Positions 9,815 through 18,988 of a stretch of DNA of 64,000 nt are shown one piece after another (position 1 is the first letter of the stretch; each line of letters begins with the position of its first letter). Under the pieces are notes generated by a model. That model was given only the letters and a program-made list of their open reading frames with translations. It was not told the DNA's origin and made no database searches. The stretch spans positions 399,183 through 463,182 of the forward strand of contig NZ_CADO01000139.1 in NCBI RefSeq assembly GCF_000285275.1, given 5' to 3'. Origin of the DNA: Acetobacter pasteurianus subsp. pasteurianus LMG 1262 = NBRC 106471. GTDB lineage: Bacteria > Pseudomonadota > Alphaproteobacteria > Acetobacterales > Acetobacteraceae. Position numbers and translations under genes: made by a program.

Positions 9815-10810
9815 GTGCGGTTTTTGAAATTGGACCCCTTTTTAATGGGGCTGGTCAGCGCTGTGCTGCTGGCAACGTTCTTTCCCTGCCACGGGGCAGC
9901 CGTTCCGGTTTTTAGGTGGCTTTCCATTGGCCTGATTGCCCTGATGTTTTTTTTGCAAGGTGCAAGGCTTTCTCGCAAGGCCGTGGTGGATGGCTTGGTG
10001 GCATGGAAGCTGCACCTGCTTATTCTGTGCTGTACCTTTGTATTATTCCCGCTGCTAGGGCTGTTGGGCCACGCACTTCTGCCTAATCTGATGCAGCCAG
10101 AAATCTGGATGGGCGTGCTGTTTTTATGCTGCCTGCCTTCCACCGTGCAGTCTTCCATTGCGTTTACCTCCATTGGTGGGGGCAATGTGCCTGCGGCGGT
10201 ATGTGCGGCCACGGCGTCCAACGTTTTGGGCATCTTCATTACACCCGTGTTGGTAGGGCTTATTCTCAGCAAGCATGGTGGTGCGGCTGGCAACCCGCTG
10301 GATATTGTTTACCAGCTTTTGCTGCCGTTTATTTTGGGGCAGGTGTTGCAGCCTTGGCTTGGCCCGTGGGCGCATCGCAATAAAAAGCTTCTTTCTTTTT
10401 CAGACCGGGGCTCTGTGCTGGTGGTGGTGTATGCAGCGTTTAGTGATGCCGTAATGCAAGGGCTGTGGCACAAGCTGCCCGTAGCAGAAATGGGCGTGAT
10501 TGCGCTGGTGGATGCCGTGTTACTGTTTGTGGTGCTGGGCATTACCATTTTTGCCGGTCGTGCCTTTGGCCTACCACTTAAAGATGAAATTGCCGTGGTA
10601 TTCTGTGGCTCCAAAAAAACGCTGGCATCCGGGGTGCCTATGGCCAACGTGCTGTTCCCACCTGCATCGGTGGGGATGATTGTTCTGCCACTTATGATGT
10701 ATCACCAGATCCAGCTTTTTGTATGCGCCGTTCTGGCCCGCCGTTTTGCCCGCATGACACAACAGGCAGAACAGCATGAGCAAACGCCAGAGATACGACA
10801 CGCATCCTGA
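9815..10810 (+). CDS. SLC10A7/YfeH-type bile acid:sodium symporter family protein
   Basis: Inner-membrane transporter-like protein of 331 aa with about ten hydrophobic helices. It has the family-type stretches LPSTVQSSIAFTSIGGGN (unwound helix) and GSKKTLASGVPMA near the C-terminus. The start is a GTG at 9815; no in-frame ATG lies nearby upstream. Substrate is unknown; the YfeH/SLC10A7 branch is not established as a bile acid carrier. It is followed after about 25 bp by a decarboxylase, perhaps co-transcribed. Confidence 0.85.
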   Translation: MRFLKLDPFLMGLVSAVLLATFFPCHGAAVPVFRWLSIGLIALMFFLQGARLSRKAVVDGLVAWKLHLLILCCTFVLFPLLGLLGHALLPNLMQPEIWMGVLFLCCLPSTVQSSIAFTSIGGGNVPAAVCAATASNVLGIFITPVLVGLILSKHGGAAGNPLDIVYQLLLPFILGQVLQPWLGPWAHRNKKLLSFSDRGSVLVVVYAAFSDAVMQGLWHKLPVAEMGVIALVDAVLLFVVLGITIFAGRAFGLPLKDEIAVVFCGSKKTLASGVPMANVLFPPASVGMIVLPLMMYHQIQLFVCAVLARRFARMTQQAEQHEQTPEIRHAS

Positions 10811-10834
10811 ATACGGATATTGGAGAAAACAGAA

Positions 10835-12280
10835 GTGGCCGGGTTAGATCCAGAAAACTGGGAAGAATTGCGCACGCTAGGCCACCGCATGTTGGATGAC
10901 ATGCTTGAGTCCATAAAAAACGTGGCAAAAGGTCCGGTATGGCAACCTATGCCGGATACGCTGCGGCAGAACTTCAAACAGGCCCCATTGCCCCACGGTG
11001 CGCAACCGCTTGAAGGGTTGTATGAGCAGTTTGCTATTACAGTGCAGCCTTATGCAGTGGGCAACCGGCATCCGCGCTTTATGGGGTGGGTGCATGGTGG
11101 AGGCACGGCACAGGGCATGTTGGCAGAAATGCTGGCCGCTGGCCTAAACGCCAATTTGGGTGGCCGTAACCATGCTCCGGTTGAAGTGGAGCGCATGGTT
11201 ATCCGCTGGGCTGCGGAAATGTTTGGCTTTCCGGATACAGCAAGCGGTGTGCTGGTTACCGGTTCTTCCATGGCCAATTTTATTGCCATTCTGACTGCCA
11301 GCCGCGCAGTGCCCGATGGCACAGCTTTGCGTGAGCAAGGGGTGGCAGGCCGCAAACTGGTAGGATACGCAGCGCAAACCGCACATGGCTGTGTGGCCCG
11401 TGCATTTGATATGGCTGGGTTGGGCATGAAGGCCCTGCGCCGCGTGCCGGTTGATGCTGCGTTTCGTATGGATATGCAGGCTCTGCGCCGCATGGTGGCG
11501 CAGGACAGGGCGGATGGATACGAGCCTTTTCTAGTTGTTGGCACAGCAGGCACCGTGGATACTGGCAGTGTGGACCCGCTGGATGAGCTGGCAGATTACG
11601 CAAAGGCCGAAAAGCTCTGGTTTCATGTAGATGGTGCTTTTGGGGCATTGGCGCAGTTGTCGCCAGACTATGCCCCATTGCTCAAGGGGCTGGAGCGGGC
11701 CGATAGCCTCGCCTTCGATTTTCATAAATGGGCGCAAGTGCCTTACGATGCAGGTTGTGTGCTGGTGCGTGAACAGGGGCGGCAGGCGGCAACCTTTGCG
11801 CAATCCTTAGCCTATCTCTCGCGTGAGGATCGTGGATTGGCAGCAGATGCCCCGTGGTTTTGTGATTTTGGACCAGATCTTTCGCGCGGGTTTCGGGCGC
11901 TTAAGGTGTGGTTCACGCTGGCGGGGTTCGGCACCGAAGGGTTGGGTAATGTGGTGGCGCAATCCTGTACGGTGGCGCAATATCTGGCATCTCGTGTGGT
12001 TGCCACGCCCGGCCTTACGCTGCTGGCTCCCGTAACGCTGAATATAGTCTGTTTTCGGGTGGACATGCCCGATGTGGGTGATCTGGATACACTGAATGCG
12101 GAACTGGTGAAGGACCTTCAGGAAAGTGGCATTGCGGCCCCGTCCACCACGCGTCTTCATGGCAAGTTGGCTATTCGTGCGGCTATCGTAAACCACCGCA
12201 CAACCAAGGAAGATGCCGATATTATGCTGGCTGGCTTGGCAGATATGGTTCAGGCCCGCTTGGGCCGCCCGCTGGCCTAA
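10835..12280 (+). CDS. PLP-dependent aromatic-L-amino-acid decarboxylase family (group II)
   Basis: Fold-type I PLP enzyme, probably decarboxylating an aromatic amino acid such as tryptophan, tyrosine or phenylalanine. PLP-binding features are HVDGAFGA (Asp of the pyridine-N contact) and the Schiff-base lysine in DFHKWAQVP at about K298. It has 481 aa from the GTG at 10835, chosen because GGAGAA lies 8-9 nt upstream; a TTG at 10820 would add five residues. Substrate cannot be told from sequence. The upstream transporter may handle its substrate or product (inference). It is convergent with cobT. Confidence 0.87.
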   Translation: MAGLDPENWEELRTLGHRMLDDMLESIKNVAKGPVWQPMPDTLRQNFKQAPLPHGAQPLEGLYEQFAITVQPYAVGNRHPRFMGWVHGGGTAQGMLAEMLAAGLNANLGGRNHAPVEVERMVIRWAAEMFGFPDTASGVLVTGSSMANFIAILTASRAVPDGTALREQGVAGRKLVGYAAQTAHGCVARAFDMAGLGMKALRRVPVDAAFRMDMQALRRMVAQDRADGYEPFLVVGTAGTVDTGSVDPLDELADYAKAEKLWFHVDGAFGALAQLSPDYAPLLKGLERADSLAFDFHKWAQVPYDAGCVLVREQGRQAATFAQSLAYLSREDRGLAADAPWFCDFGPDLSRGFRALKVWFTLAGFGTEGLGNVVAQSCTVAQYLASRVVATPGLTLLAPVTLNIVCFRVDMPDVGDLDTLNAELVKDLQESGIAAPSTTRLHGKLAIRAAIVNHRTTKEDADIMLAGLADMVQARLGRPLA

Positions 12281-12310
12281 ATACAAGCTCAGCAGGCGGT
12301 AATTTTGCCC

Positions 12311-14227
12311 TTAACGTGTCCGTTTGCGCGGGCGGCGTTTTTCTTCAAACAGAGCGGAGAGGGACTGGAGCATTGTGCCTCCCAGTTCCTCCGCATCTGT
12401 AATGGTAACGGCCTTTTGGTAATAGCGTGTTACGTCATGCCCGATACCAATGGCCGTTAATTCCACCGGGCTACGGTTTTCGATCATATCAATTACAGCA
12501 CGCAGGTGGTCTTCCAGATAAGAGGCCGGGTTGACGGAAAGCGTGCTGTCATCCACCGGAGCGCCGTCTGAAATCACCATCAGAATCTTGCGGGCTTCCT
12601 GCCGGTTTCTGATACGGTTCCATGCCCATAGCAGGGCTTCACCATCTATGTTTTCTTTCAGCAGGCCTTCACGCAGCATCAGGCCCAGATTTGTGCGCGC
12701 ACGCCGCCACGGCATATCGGCTGATTTGTAAACAATGTGGCGTAAGTCATTCAGGCGGCCCGGTTCTGGCGGCTTGCCATTTTGCAGCCAGAGTTCCCGG
12801 CTTTGGCCACCTTTCCATGCACGGGTGGTAAAGCCCAGAATTTCCACCTTTACGCCACAGCGTTCCAGCGTACGGGCCAGAATATCCCCGCAGGATGCCG
12901 CAACAGAAATGGGCCGCCCCCGCATGGAGCCGGAATTATCAATTAGTAGAGTGACAACCGTATCGCGGAATTCCGTATCCTTTTCCTGCTTGTAAGACAG
13001 GGAAAGCATGGGGTTGACCACAATGCGGGACAGACGGCCTGCATCCAGAATACCTTCTTCCAGATCGAACGACCAAGAGCGCGTTTGTTGTGCCATCAAC
13101 CGGCGTTGGAGCCGGTTGGCAAGCCGAGAGACCACACCGTGCAAAGTGGCTAATTGCAGATCAAGTTGATGCCGCAGGCGGGAGAGTTCTTCCGGGTCAC
13201 ACAGTTCTTCTGCGCGAATTTCTTCATCAAACTGGGTGGTGTAGGGATGGTAGCCTTTGGCTGTCAGGCCGGGCTCATTTTCCGGCCTGCTGCCCGGGCC
13301 TGCGGCTTCCCCCGTGCCTTCACCCATACTCGCATCGTGTTCTTCTTCTGCAAATTCTGAAGAAGACTCGCTGCTGCCCGCCATAAGCTGAGGTTGAGAG
13401 ATTTCCTCTTCCTGCTCATCCTGCTGAGGTGATGTGTTTTCTTCCTGATCTGGGGGCGGCGGGTTTGAATCGTCCTGCGAATCTGCGGCTTCGGAAGACT
13501 CATTATCGGCATCCATATCTTCAGATGCCGTGTCATCTTCTGTCAGGGCGCAGGCAGCCATAAGCTGACGGCTGGCGCGCGCATATGCGGCCTGATCCGT
13601 CTGGTGCTTGGCCATTTCATCCAGCGCGCTCAGGGCCTCTGGTGAAAGGGTCTGCTTCCATTTTTCCAGAATGGCCTGTGCGGGCTCTGGCACTGGCTGG
13701 CCTGTCAGTTTTTCACGCGCGAGCAGTTCTAGCCCGACCACAGGGGAAAGCTGGGAGGCATCTTTCATCCGGTCCAGCCCGGATGCACGGATATCCTGCT
13801 CAAGCCGATGCCGCAGGTTGGCCGCCACGCCTTTCATGTGGCGTGCGCCTACAGATTCAATTCTGGCTTGTTCCAGTGCGTCATACACATCGCGTGCCTG
13901 CGTTTCAGCAGGTTGGCGGGCGGCGTGCAGGGCAAAGTCATGGTGTTTCAGGCGCAGGGCCTGCGCATCTGCCGCACCGCGGATGCGCTGCATTTCCTCC
14001 TCACTTAAATTGAGAGAAGGAGATTGCAGACGCACTTTTTCCCCAAGGCTGATCGGGGCCAGAGGCATGTTGCCACTGTGGAAGGAAACATCTGCCTCTT
14101 TTTGCCCGCCAATGGCGCGTAAAGCGGCAGATGTGGCCTGCTTGAAAGTGTCCGCCCGTTTTTCCGCCTGTTCCCGAGAGAAAGGCGGTGTGTTGGGGGA
14201 GGATGGACCTTTGGTGCGCTCAGCCAT
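12311..14227 (-). CDS. cobT: Aerobic cobaltochelatase subunit CobT
   Basis: Subunit of the CobNST complex that inserts cobalt into hydrogenobyrinic acid a,c-diamide. It has 638 aa. A central acidic, Ser/Glu/Asp/Gln-rich linker (about residues 235-330) precedes a C-terminal von Willebrand A domain with MIDAS motif DNSGS near 425. The start is the ATG at 14227 (MAERTK), 13 bp from the cobS stop; the open frame extends 32 codons further but into cobS. It follows cobS in an operon. CobN is not in this window. Confidence 0.93.
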   Translation of the reverse strand: MAERTKGPSSPNTPPFSREQAEKRADTFKQATSAALRAIGGQKEADVSFHSGNMPLAPISLGEKVRLQSPSLNLSEEEMQRIRGAADAQALRLKHHDFALHAARQPAETQARDVYDALEQARIESVGARHMKGVAANLRHRLEQDIRASGLDRMKDASQLSPVVGLELLAREKLTGQPVPEPAQAILEKWKQTLSPEALSALDEMAKHQTDQAAYARASRQLMAACALTEDDTASEDMDADNESSEAADSQDDSNPPPPDQEENTSPQQDEQEEEISQPQLMAGSSESSSEFAEEEHDASMGEGTGEAAGPGSRPENEPGLTAKGYHPYTTQFDEEIRAEELCDPEELSRLRHQLDLQLATLHGVVSRLANRLQRRLMAQQTRSWSFDLEEGILDAGRLSRIVVNPMLSLSYKQEKDTEFRDTVVTLLIDNSGSMRGRPISVAASCGDILARTLERCGVKVEILGFTTRAWKGGQSRELWLQNGKPPEPGRLNDLRHIVYKSADMPWRRARTNLGLMLREGLLKENIDGEALLWAWNRIRNRQEARKILMVISDGAPVDDSTLSVNPASYLEDHLRAVIDMIENRSPVELTAIGIGHDVTRYYQKAVTITDAEELGGTMLQSLSALFEEKRRPRKRTR

Positions 14228-14240
14228 GAAAAAATCCGAT

Positions 14241-15248
14241 TCAGGCAGTGCGGCCGGGCAGCGGGCTGGTGTTGAAGCAGCGCTGATAATACTCCGCCAC
14301 CATGCTGCGTTCGGCTTCATCACACTTGTTCAGGAAGGTTACGCGGAAGGCAAAGGCCACATCCTTGAAGATGCGGTCATTCTCTGCCCAGGCAATAACT
14401 CCACGGGGTGACATAACGGTAGAAAGATCTCCCGCCATAAAGCCGGAGCGGGTAAGGGCCGCCAGCGCTACCATGTTATCAATTTTATCGCGCTCTGCCT
14501 TATCATCTTCCGTAATGCCAAGGCGTGCGCACACAATGCCCACTTCCTGCTGATGCGGCAGATAGTTCAGGGAGGTTACGATATTCCACCTGTCCATCTG
14601 GGCCTGATTGATCTGCTGCGTGCCGTGATACAGCCCGGTTGTATCACCCAGCCCAACGGTGTTGGCCGTAGCAAACAGGCGGAAGAACGGGTTGGGGGAG
14701 ATCACACGGTTCTGGTCCAGAAGGGTCAGCTTGCCTTCCACTTCCAGCACGCGCTGGATCACAAACATCACATCCGCACGGCCTGCATCGTATTCGTCAA
14801 ACACCAGTGCGCAGGGGCGTTGCAGGCACCACGGCAGCAGGCCTTCCTGAAATTCGGTAATCTGCTGGCCGTCCTTCACCACAATGGCGTCCTTGCCGAT
14901 CAGATCAATACGGGAGATGTGGCTGTCCAGATTGATACGAATGCACGGCCAGTTCAGGCGTGCGGCAATCTGTTCAATATGGGAGGATTTGCCGGTGCCA
15001 TGAAAGCCCTGCACCATCACGCGGCGGTTGAAGGCAAAGCCTGCCAGAATGGCCAGCGTGGTGTCGTGGTCGAACAGATAAGCCTTATCCACTTCTGGCA
15101 CATGTTCTGTGCGGATGGAAAAGGCAGGCACCTTCATGTCAGAATCAAGGCCGAACACATCACGCACGCTGACTTCCATATCTGGTACGGAAATGGCTGA
15201 AATGGGTGGGAGTTCGGAAGCGTTGGACTGGCTGGAAATATCCGTCAT
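14241..15248 (-). CDS. cobS: Aerobic cobaltochelatase subunit CobS
   Basis: AAA+ ATPase partner of CobT in cobalt insertion. It has 335 aa, with Walker A GFHGTGKS (81-88), Walker B VFDEYD (149-154) and a sensor region FATANT. The full length and N-terminus ([13 protein letters not shown]) fit the alphaproteobacterial family. It lies between the J-domain protein gene (upstream) and cobT (downstream), all on the minus strand. Confidence 0.95.
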   Translation of the reverse strand: MTDISSQSNASELPPISAISVPDMEVSVRDVFGLDSDMKVPAFSIRTEHVPEVDKAYLFDHDTTLAILAGFAFNRRVMVQGFHGTGKSSHIEQIAARLNWPCIRINLDSHISRIDLIGKDAIVVKDGQQITEFQEGLLPWCLQRPCALVFDEYDAGRADVMFVIQRVLEVEGKLTLLDQNRVISPNPFFRLFATANTVGLGDTTGLYHGTQQINQAQMDRWNIVTSLNYLPHQQEVGIVCARLGITEDDKAERDKIDNMVALAALTRSGFMAGDLSTVMSPRGVIAWAENDRIFKDVAFAFRVTFLNKCDEAERSMVAEYYQRCFNTSPLPGRTA

Positions 15249-15336
15249 GGCTATATGTCTGCGCTCTTTGTCTGACAGGAAAGAAAAAAGGCAAAGCTAC
15301 CGGAAATATATGATGCCCTGAATGCAGCATACATCA

Positions 15337-15957
15337 TCACAGCGCTTTTTCGAGGCTTTCGGTTAAGAGATGGGTCTTCACAATCGTGAAGGCAACATTG
15401 ATTTTTTTAAGCCGTTCTTCGGCATTCCGGTCTCCGTTATTGGTGTCCGGATGGTGTTTGCGCGCCAATGCCCGGTAATGGCTTTTGGCTTCTTCCATAC
15501 TGACAGGCCAAGAAAGCCCCAGAATGGCCAAAGGTTCCCGCAATGCCGCAGGGGCGGATGTGCGCTCCTGATAAGCCTGCGCACGTGCGCGTTCTGCGCG
15601 GGAGCGGCGGTTCTGGCCCAGAATATCCAGCGGGTCCAGAATATCTTCTTCATTGGGGGTGGCGCGTTTTGCCCCTTTGGCGCTTTGGCCAAAAGCCCAT
15701 GTTGGCCGGTCCCACCCGATATCTGCGCGCAGGTGCGCTTCAATCTGGCCGGGGCTCATGCCTTTGTAATAATCCCACCGCGCATTATATTCCCGAACAT
15801 GGTTGAGGCAGAACCAGTAATACTGGTTCAGCGCATCGCGCGAGCGGGGCGCGCGATAACCTGCCGGTTCCTGACAGCTTGGCATGTCACAGCAACGTGC
15901 TGGTGCGTCAGGGTCAGGATCGAACGCGCGGGGGCGGGTGTTCCTACGTTTAATCAT
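15337..15957 (-). CDS. J-domain (DnaJ-like) protein
   Basis: 206 aa. A C-terminal J domain (about 140-200) carries the HPD motif at 169-171. The N-terminal half has Cys23-x4-Cys28 and Cys50-x2-His53, possibly a small metal-binding unit, and an aromatic segment WFCLNH...YNARWDYYKG. A gene of this type commonly precedes cobS in alphaproteobacteria, so it may be a co-chaperone linked to CobST (inference). It is divergent from bolA with about 50 bp between. Confidence 0.88.
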   Translation of the reverse strand: MIKRRNTRPRAFDPDPDAPARCCDMPSCQEPAGYRAPRSRDALNQYYWFCLNHVREYNARWDYYKGMSPGQIEAHLRADIGWDRPTWAFGQSAKGAKRATPNEEDILDPLDILGQNRRSRAERARAQAYQERTSAPAALREPLAILGLSWPVSMEEAKSHYRALARKHHPDTNNGDRNAEERLKKINVAFTIVKTHLLTESLEKAL

Positions 15958-16008
15958 TTAGCGTTATGTGCGGTGCAAAAGCATCTGTAGCAAGAGGTAA
16001 ACAGGGAT

Positions 16009-16347
16009 ATGACCAGTCTTTCAGATTCTTCGGCTCTTTCCAAGGCAGAAGGTGTGCGTATGCAGCGGGTTCGTAATGTTCTGGAAAAAACATTCAACCC
16101 TGTTGTGTTGGAAATTGAGGATGAAAGCCACCGCCACGCTCACCATAAGGCCATGGTGCGTGGGCCAGAAGCCGGTGCCACGGAAACGCATTTTCGGGTG
16201 CTTATGGTTTCCGCAGCTTTTGAAGGTGTTAACCGCGTGAACCGCTCCCGCATGGTGCACGAGGCACTGGCCCCTGAATTTTCCAGTGGTTTGCATGCTC
16301 TGGCCCTTACCCTGCGCACACCGCAGGAAGCCGAGAAGGTAGCATAA
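16009..16347 (+). CDS. bolA: BolA family protein
   Basis: Small 112-aa protein that typically pairs with monothiol glutaredoxins in iron-sulfur handling. It has the BolA signature around VLEIEDESHRHAHH and THFRVLMVS...FEGVNRVNRSRMV, with conserved histidines. The stop overlaps the start of the following lipoprotein gene (TAATG), indicating translational coupling. It is divergent from the cobS-type operon. Confidence 0.93.
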   Translation: MTSLSDSSALSKAEGVRMQRVRNVLEKTFNPVVLEIEDESHRHAHHKAMVRGPEAGATETHFRVLMVSAAFEGVNRVNRSRMVHEALAPEFSSGLHALALTLRTPQEAEKVA

Positions 16348-16919
16348 TGCGCAAGGGCCTGAAATTAAACCGTCGTGCATTTGCCGTGCTGGCACCGTTG
16401 GCGTTGGCGGCCTGCGCGGGGCAGACCATGCAGGGTACATCCGGTGCAAAAAATGCCGATGTTGCCCGTGTGGAAAATTACTTCCGCACTGTGGATTTGG
16501 AAAACGCGCCGTTTCTGCAAACATGGGCTAATGGCAGCCGTGGTGGTGGGTTAATCACCTACAAGCCCGGATCCTTGTATATGCACTACACTGCACCGCA
16601 TGAAATGGAGCTTCGGGCTTCTGGCCATCATGCTGTGTTTACAGATGCCCAGCAGGGCTCCCAAACCCGTATTGGTCTGGCGCATAACCCGCTGGGTTTG
16701 CTGTTGGATAACCCGGTTGTGCTATCTGGCGCTGTCACTGTTACTAACGTGCAAAAGCAACCCGGCGTGTTGCAGCTTTCGCTCACACGCACGGATAACC
16801 CTTCACAGGGGTTGGTCACGCTGGTTTTTCATGATGTCGCAAACAGGCTTGCGCTTTCTTCCATCCAGATTGTGGATGAACGCAGGCACGTTATTTCTAT
16901 CAGTCTGGATCCTGTATAA
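16347..16919 (+). CDS. LolA-like outer-membrane lipoprotein carrier fold, predicted lipoprotein
   Basis: 190 aa. The body resembles the LolA family: [20 protein letters not shown], then a central NPLGLLL segment and a C-terminal [13 protein letters not shown] strand pair. Unusually, the N-terminus has a hydrophobic signal ending in the lipobox LAAC at about residue 23. It would therefore be lipid-anchored rather than a free periplasmic carrier (inference). It is coupled to bolA, and its 3' end overlaps lipB on the opposite strand by 20 bp. Confidence 0.75.
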   Translation: MRKGLKLNRRAFAVLAPLALAACAGQTMQGTSGAKNADVARVENYFRTVDLENAPFLQTWANGSRGGGLITYKPGSLYMHYTAPHEMELRASGHHAVFTDAQQGSQTRIGLAHNPLGLLLDNPVVLSGAVTVTNVQKQPGVLQLSLTRTDNPSQGLVTLVFHDVANRLALSSIQIVDERRHVISISLDPV

Positions 16920-17601
16920 CGGCCACTTCCTGTAAGGGAGAAGGCGTGCTGCCAAATGTGTTGGCCCAGGATTGGGCCAGCGCGTGGTCCAGTTCCTGCA
17001 TGGTGGTGGAAAGCCCGAGTTTGCGAAAGCTGGTTACGCCGTATTCCCTGATTCCGCAGGGCACAATGCCTTCAAAATCCGCCATATTGGGGTCTAGGTT
17101 GATGGCAACGCCATGCCAACTTACCCAGCGGGAAACACGCACCCCAATGGCGGCAATTTTTTCCTCATTCCCGGTTTTGGGGTCCGTAACCCACACGCCC
17201 ACGCGGCCTTCGCGCACCTCACCGTGAATGCCAAAATGGGCCAATGCACCAATCACCCACGATTCCAGCGCATGCACATAAGCACGCAGATCTCTGGCCG
17301 GAACGGGGCCGTGGGGGCGTTGCAGGTCTAGCATCACATAAGCGGTTCTTTGCCCTGGGCCATGATATGTCCATTGGCCGCCTCGGCCTGCGTGATAGGT
17401 GGGGTAATGTGCGGGGTTAAAAAGATCTTCCGCTTTGGCCGATGTGCCAGAAGTATAAAGGGGTGGATGTTCCAGTAACCACACGCGTTCTGCGGCTTCC
17501 TCCGCACGAATGCTGCGGGCCATGCTTTCCATACGGCTGAGTGCTTGAGGGTACGGAACCAGTTTTTTGCTGATTTCCCATAAAATTTGTTCTTTTGTCA
17601 T
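16900..17601 (-). CDS. lipB: Octanoyl-[acyl-carrier-protein]:protein N-octanoyltransferase LipB
   Basis: Transfers octanoate from ACP to the lipoyl domains of 2-oxoacid dehydrogenases and the glycine cleavage H protein. It has 233 aa. Motifs are [12 protein letters not shown] (73-84), the active-site lysine in EKIAAIG (K148) and the catalytic cysteine in GIVPCGI (C182). The 3' end overlaps the convergent lipoprotein gene. It is divergent from tRNA-Leu with about 70 bp between. Confidence 0.95.
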   Translation of the reverse strand: MTKEQILWEISKKLVPYPQALSRMESMARSIRAEEAAERVWLLEHPPLYTSGTSAKAEDLFNPAHYPTYHAGRGGQWTYHGPGQRTAYVMLDLQRPHGPVPARDLRAYVHALESWVIGALAHFGIHGEVREGRVGVWVTDPKTGNEEKIAAIGVRVSRWVSWHGVAINLDPNMADFEGIVPCGIREYGVTSFRKLGLSTTMQELDHALAQSWANTFGSTPSPLQEVAVIQDPD

Positions 17602-17673
17602 TGCCGCATGTTCCTGCTTCGGCTATAGGGCTGTTCACCAACGGTATCGCTCTTCTGGTGCCGATTGTCACGT

Positions 17674-17760
17674 GCGGCCGTGGCGGAATGGTAGACGCGC
17701 AAGCTTGAGGTGCTTGTGGGGGAATACCCCGTGGAAGTTCGAGTCTTCTCGGCCGCACCA
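17674..17760 (+). tRNA. tRNA-Leu (GAG)
   Basis: An 87-nt class II tRNA. The acceptor stem GCGGCCG pairs with CGGCCGC, the anticodon stem CAAGC/GCTTG encloses loop TTGAGGT with anticodon GAG, a long variable arm (GGGG/CCCC hairpin) is present, and the T arm contains GTTCGAGTC. CCA is encoded. Confidence 0.95.
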
Positions 17761-18097
17761 TACTTCTTCAAAAACAAAATAAAATCAGAGCAATAGAATA
17801 CAGCAGAAACTTCTGCCTGTTAGGCGCATATCTGTTCTGCCAGAGTATAATTCTGCATTTTTATGCATGAATTGTCATATTCACGCCTCTCTTTTCCGGT
17901 TTTTAGAATAGGCGCATGGTTTTAGATGTGTAAAATAAAAGCCATGTAGAGTGTGGCCTAAAACACGTACACGCGTTTTTGCACGCTGGGCGGGTTTTGC
18001 TGCATTCTTGATGAGCCGTGTTGTTGGCAGGGTGCTCTCTGCGGGCAGGGTGGTTCTGATGGTTGAGGTTTAACCCGTTTTTTAAGGTGTTGTATTC
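17761..18097. other. AT-rich intergenic leader upstream of galU
   Basis: 337 bp without a supportable gene. It contains a 6-bp inverted repeat GCAGAA-AC-TTCTGC at 17803-17816. A TATAAT hexamer at 17846-17851 has no matching -35. An imperfect hairpin (17960-17967 with 17972-17979) is followed by T5, which could act as a weak terminator. I see no clear promoter for galU or riboswitch here. Confidence 0.5.
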
Positions 18098-18988
18098 GTG
18101 TCCAAACCCAAGCCTTTACGTAAAGCAGTCCTGCCTGTTGCGGGATTGGGAACGCGCTTTCTGCCCGCAACCAAGGCCATGCCAAAGGAAATGCTGCCTG
18201 TTGTTGACAGGCCGCTGATCCAGTATGCGATTGATGAAGCGCGTGAAGCCGGGATTGAAGAGTTCTGCCTGATTACAGGCCGCGGTAAGGACTCTCTTAT
18301 TGATTACTTTGATATTGCTTACGAGCTGGAAGATACGCTCAGAGAGCGCAACAAGATTGATTGCCTGAAAGCGCTGGAACCCAGCTCTATTGAAGCAGGC
18401 TCTCTTATTGCAGTGCGTCAGCAGGAACCGCTGGGCCTTGGGCACGCTATCTGGTGCGCACGTTCCTTTATTGGGGATGATCCGTTTGCCATCCTGCTGC
18501 CCGATGATATCGTGCAGGCTGCATCCGGCAAGGGCTGCCTGAAGCAACTGGCCGATGCGTATAATGAAACAGGCGGTAGCGTTGTGGCGGTAACAGAAGT
18601 GCCGCGTGAACAGACAAACCGTTACGGTATTCTGGACACAGGCAAGGATGATGGCCGCCTTGTGGAAGTAAAAGGCCTGGTTGAAAAGCCAAAGCCGGAA
18701 GATGCACCTTCCAACCTGTCCATCATTGGCCGTTATGTGCTGACGCCAGAAGTTATGCCTTACCTTTCCAAGTTGGAAAAAGGTGCAGGTGGTGAAGTGC
18801 AGCTTACAGATGCCATGGCAAAAACCATTGGTCAGGTGCCTTTCCACGGTCTGCGTTATGAAGGCACCCGCTATGATTGCGGCAACAAGCTTGGCTTCCT
18901 TGAAGCTCAGGTAGCCTTTGCTCTGGAACGCCCTGATCTTGCTGATGGCGTGAAGGAATTTCTGAAAAAGTACACAGATAAAATCTGA
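18098..18988 (+). CDS. galU: UTP-glucose-1-phosphate uridylyltransferase GalU
   Basis: Makes UDP-glucose from UTP and glucose 1-phosphate for exopolysaccharide, cellulose and envelope glycans. It has 296 aa. The nucleotide-binding signature GLGTRFLPATK is at 16-26, and KEMLPVVDRPLIQY and EKPKPEDAPSN are typical. The start is GTG at 18098. It overlaps the following phosphohexomutase by ATGA (18986-18990), so the pair makes glucose 6-phosphate into UDP-glucose. Confidence 0.96.
   Translation: MSKPKPLRKAVLPVAGLGTRFLPATKAMPKEMLPVVDRPLIQYAIDEAREAGIEEFCLITGRGKDSLIDYFDIAYELEDTLRERNKIDCLKALEPSSIEAGSLIAVRQQEPLGLGHAIWCARSFIGDDPFAILLPDDIVQAASGKGCLKQLADAYNETGGSVVAVTEVPREQTNRYGILDTGKDDGRLVEVKGLVEKPKPEDAPSNLSIIGRYVLTPEVMPYLSKLEKGAGGEVQLTDAMAKTIGQVPFHGLRYEGTRYDCGNKLGFLEAQVAFALERPDLADGVKEFLKKYTDKI

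Noticed and set aside
17803-17816. GCAGAA-AC-TTCTGC as an RNA gene or regulator site
   Set aside because: It is an isolated short repeat with no associated promoter or known motif, so it is only noted in the gap description.
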